Positions 61,169-64,000 of a stretch of DNA of 64,000 bases are shown one piece after another. Origin of the DNA: Parietaria judaica (Eukaryota > Streptophyta > Magnoliopsida > Rosales > Urticaceae). Both the position numbers and the translations under genes were made by a program. Under the pieces are notes generated by a model. The model saw only the letters and a program-made list of their open reading frames with translations, did no database searches and was not told where the DNA came from. The stretch is from assembly GCA_954871525.1 (NCBI GenBank), contig OX940866.1:13787001-13851000 (forward strand). Reading direction: 5' to 3'. The first letter of the stretch is position 1; each line of letters starts with the position of its first letter.

Positions 61169-61654
61169 TTTTTTATTTCTTAACTATTGTTCTTTCGTGT
61201 GATTTTTAAAACTTCGAAATGAAAACGTCAACAAAGATGTAAAATTGTAAAAACCATCAAATATAAAAAAATAAAATGAAAAAAAGAAATAGAGAGAATT
61301 TGAGCATCAACAAAACATTGTGCTCGTGTAATTTAGATATTTCGAAGTCATTGATAGTGCAAAATCTTATTTAGAGTTATTTTATAAGGGGATTTCTTCT
61401 CCTTCTTAGTCTTTTGACAAATGTTACATTTGATTAATTTCTTTTTCTTTATATACGTATTCAGAGTGTGCAAAACCTGATTTAAAGCGATACCTAAAAG
61501 GGGATCTTTTCCTTCTTCTCTAGAGTTGCACATCGCATGTGCGCGATGAGTCGCGACCAAATTGTGAAAATCGCCAAACTCAAAGTCGCGATGCGTCGCG
61601 AGTGGACAGGTCGCGATGCTTCGCGATGCCTCGGTGGCGCGCTCCCATTGGACG
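61169..61654. other. Flank of the copia LTR, with a local duplication
   Basis: gtgcaaaatcttatttagag (61359) and gtgcaaaacctgatttaaag (61467) begin two copies of a ~50-bp segment ending in ccttcttctctag-like words. At 61540-61632 the word (g)tcgcgatg recurs at least four times. Confidence 0.5.
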
Positions 61655-62396
61655 TGTTGGGTATATTTATATAAATGATGATATATGAGAAAATAAATAA
61701 CGAAAAACAATAGCGAAGAGATTCGAAATACGTATCGACGTGTTCTTGGATCGACGAGCATCGGCTTGTCGCTTTGAACCGGAAAAAGGTTCTTGATATC
61801 CTGTAAAAGAGAAAACCGTTGGCCATTCCCGAGACGCGTTGGACGCTTTCCTTAAAGCTTGATTCGCCTCCTCTACGTGCTTGAGGTTCGTTAGGCGATA
61901 GCTTCCCAGGATATAACGGGATACCCGAGAACTCCGTAGCACTTCGAAGTTCACCGGCGAACTGAACCTTCTTGAACTCCGTTACCGAAAGACTCACGAC
62001 ATAAAACGATGGGAAGCATGAAAATTTGAGTTTGCGGAATGAAAAAACGGGAAGCAAACTCATAGTTTCTAGAGAGATTTCGGAAAGTGATTTCGATTGT
62101 GGTGTGTCGAAATGGGTCGAGGTCACCGTCAATTTATAGACGCGTGGAGAGACAAAGAATTGAATCATAATCAATTCCGAAACGTTTATCATAAATTACA
62201 ATTAAACCGAAACGTAATAAATTGAATTCAATATTCATAACGGACATAATCAATATGACCGTTTTACGTTACGTTTTAACATTGGAACAAATCCCGGTAA
62301 TTGGATAGAGCGTTCGTCTCGAGTGTTCGACATTTCGACCCGCTCGACGCTATCTCAATTTTATTTAACTGCAATTATTTCCAACAATCCCCCACA
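61655..62396 (-). repeat. 3' LTR of a Ty1/copia element (742 bp)
   Basis: Reads TGTTGGAAATAATTG...TACCCAACA on the minus strand, with TGTTGG/CCAACA ends. TATA box (TCTATAAATT) near 62131-62141. Directly preceded (higher coordinate) by a polypurine stretch GTGGGGGAT, which fixes it as the 3' LTR. The ORF inside is a by-product of the transcribed leader. Confidence 0.85.
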
Positions 62397-64000
62397 TAAA
62401 TAAAATTGACAGATCACTGTTGACAACACCTGACTCAGGTAACAGAGTTCGGCAGTCAAATCCTGCATAGGATAGGTAGGTGTAACCCTTTGAACCTTCC
62501 CTTGTGAAAATATATTTCCTTACTGGTGATCAGTAGACGCGATGTCTTTGAACTGTTCGACCGTTCTTGTAAGTGAGAATATACCTCACACAAAATTCTC
62601 CTTAGACAGATTCAGTTCTCACTATTGTGTTCGTTCATGGTCATGAACACCATCTGGTTCTGCGAGAGTTTACGGAACTTGCGCCCTTTACAATTCCGTT
62701 GAAGCGACCCCACTTCACTCTAACATAGGTGATCTTACTAAAAGCGAACTATGCTCCGCTCGGTTATCATATACCGACGTGTAAGAATCATTAAAAGCTT
62801 CCAGTTTATCCTTAACCGTACATATCACTGTTTTTTCATCGTTGGAATGGACTAGGGAGTAACCCCCCCACAGTGATCCGTTAAAGTCTTACAGTTAGGT
62901 TGTCCCATTGAACCTAGTTCTTGGGATCTCCAGTCAGCTAGGTTGGGTTTCCACTGTAAAACTTCATTTTTCAATGGGCTTAAGTCACATTCCCTTTGAT
63001 GATTTCACAACCAACTCTCACTTTTACCCTTTTCTGGTAGTGGATCCACACAACATTATCATTTGATTCACATAATCAACTATGATATATTTCTTTGAGA
63101 GTAGTTGTCTAACGACATTAAGTCTACGAGATATATGTCTAGACTTACCATTATGAAACGGTTTTACGCTCTTTTAATTGCATACTAAATTTCATAGTCG
63201 ATGCAAATTATAGACGCGGTTTTTGCCATTTCAAAAAATCTTCCAAATATTTTCTTAGCCATTCGGCCTTATTGCCGTATAAAGATTCTATTGTGAATCT
63301 CTCACGTTAGTTTGGAAACTTTCCACATCCGATTCCAATTACTTTACAAGAGTTAATTCTTAGTTCATATATGCAATGTACAGTCCTCAGACTCATATAC
63401 AACAACTTAATGGAAGCAAATATTTTCTAGTAAACGCCCCCACATTTCCAGGTATTAATTGGAATTCAATGTTCACAAACCTTTGAACTTCTCAATTTTA
63501 TCTCGTGATAAATAGAGTCCGACATTATTGCCATATATATTATGCACATATGCATGTGCGTCATTTGAGCGCTTCTAACCTCGTTGACGATTAGAATAAT
63601 ATCGTAAAATTGAAACCACAATTTCAATTAAACGTACAAGTACCTTGATCAATAATCAAGTGTACTTCGACAAAATACAATTTGTCATAAAATGTCCGTA
63701 ATTTTCCAATGATTTTGGAAACCACAAAATTTCTCTCAAGAAATCATTTACATTTTCTAATAATTCTCTTTCATTTAGAAAATTACCAACTTAGAATTAA
63801 AATCGTAATTTTAATTCCACGTTTCACTTCTTAGTACCTCGATCAATAATCGGGTGTACTATAACCGAACATAATTATTTTTCCACAAAATAATTCTCAC
63901 TGTATATTGATGCCTTTTTTTCAAAATAAAAGACTACATCCCAACGAGTATAGACACATGGTATACAATTTTGCAAGGCATTAAAACAACACATTTATAT
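62397..64000 (-). mobile_element. Ty1/copia interior: degenerate RNase H end of pol and 3' spacer, cut by window edge
   Basis: On the minus strand about 63300-62980 keeps copia RNase H signatures through stops and frame changes: KAEWLRKYLED, then blocks similar to YNGKSRHI, RLRH, VRQLLS, DYV and DPL-KG. Below 62960 is a noncoding spacer (…GGAAACCCAACCTAGCTGAC…) reaching the polypurine tract. The element continues beyond 64000, so its 5' LTR is not seen. Not functional in the visible part. Confidence 0.75.

Noticed and set aside
61494..62192. 232-codon ORF on the minus strand as a gene
   Set aside because: It spans the copia LTR's transcribed half and its flank, has no recognised domain, and matches noncoding LTR relics elsewhere.

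Overview
The window is nuclear DNA of a flowering plant, almost certainly a eudicot. The genes are intron-rich and plant-type, the intergenic DNA is very AT-rich, and the mobile elements are plant families: Ty3/gypsy Tat with antisense ORF, Ty1/copia, Emigrant-like, hAT, Mutator-like and Helitron. I cannot name the species.

Genes. From the left: the 5' part of an EPSIN2/3-type ENTH-domain gene (minus, cut by the left edge); PAM16 (minus, four coding exons, 116 aa); RPL3 (plus, five coding exons plus a leader exon, 389 aa); two intronless PADRE/DUF4228 genes (both minus, about 12 kb apart); and the last exon of a DC1-domain gene (minus) with a 4-bp frameshift. All exon joins were read by eye from splice signals and reading frame. 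RPL3, PAM16 and EPSIN are housekeeping genes (ribosome, mitochondrial import motor, clathrin trafficking) with no functional link to one another.

Mobile elements dominate the rest. 16.7-28.9 kb is an 11.8-kb Tat-lineage gypsy element (LTRs about 1.6% diverged) inserted into an older terminal-inverted-repeat element. It has broken gag and pol, a second archaeal-type RNase H, and an antisense, apparently spliced gene. 48.0-54.6 kb is a non-autonomous gag-only gypsy element in minus orientation, itself hit by a hAT element in gag and an Emigrant-like MITE in one LTR. 61.7-64 kb is the 3' LTR and degenerate pol end of a copia element, and pieces of related LTRs lie at 11.8, 39.3 and 56.2 kb. Small elements with visible target-site duplications lie at 7.4, 11.4, 42.9, 50.2, 53.5 and 56.8 kb. 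Two Helitron 3' ends lie at 33.06 and 60.57 kb.

The least familiar structures are a 0.93-kb foldback at 46.8-47.75 kb whose arms carry inverted 25-bp minisatellites and Pol III-like boxes, and a roughly 300-bp tandem array at 58.8-60.1 kb in which several units carry the same first-exon-like segment (start codon plus splice donor).

The rest is AT-rich intergenic sequence in which I see no gene.
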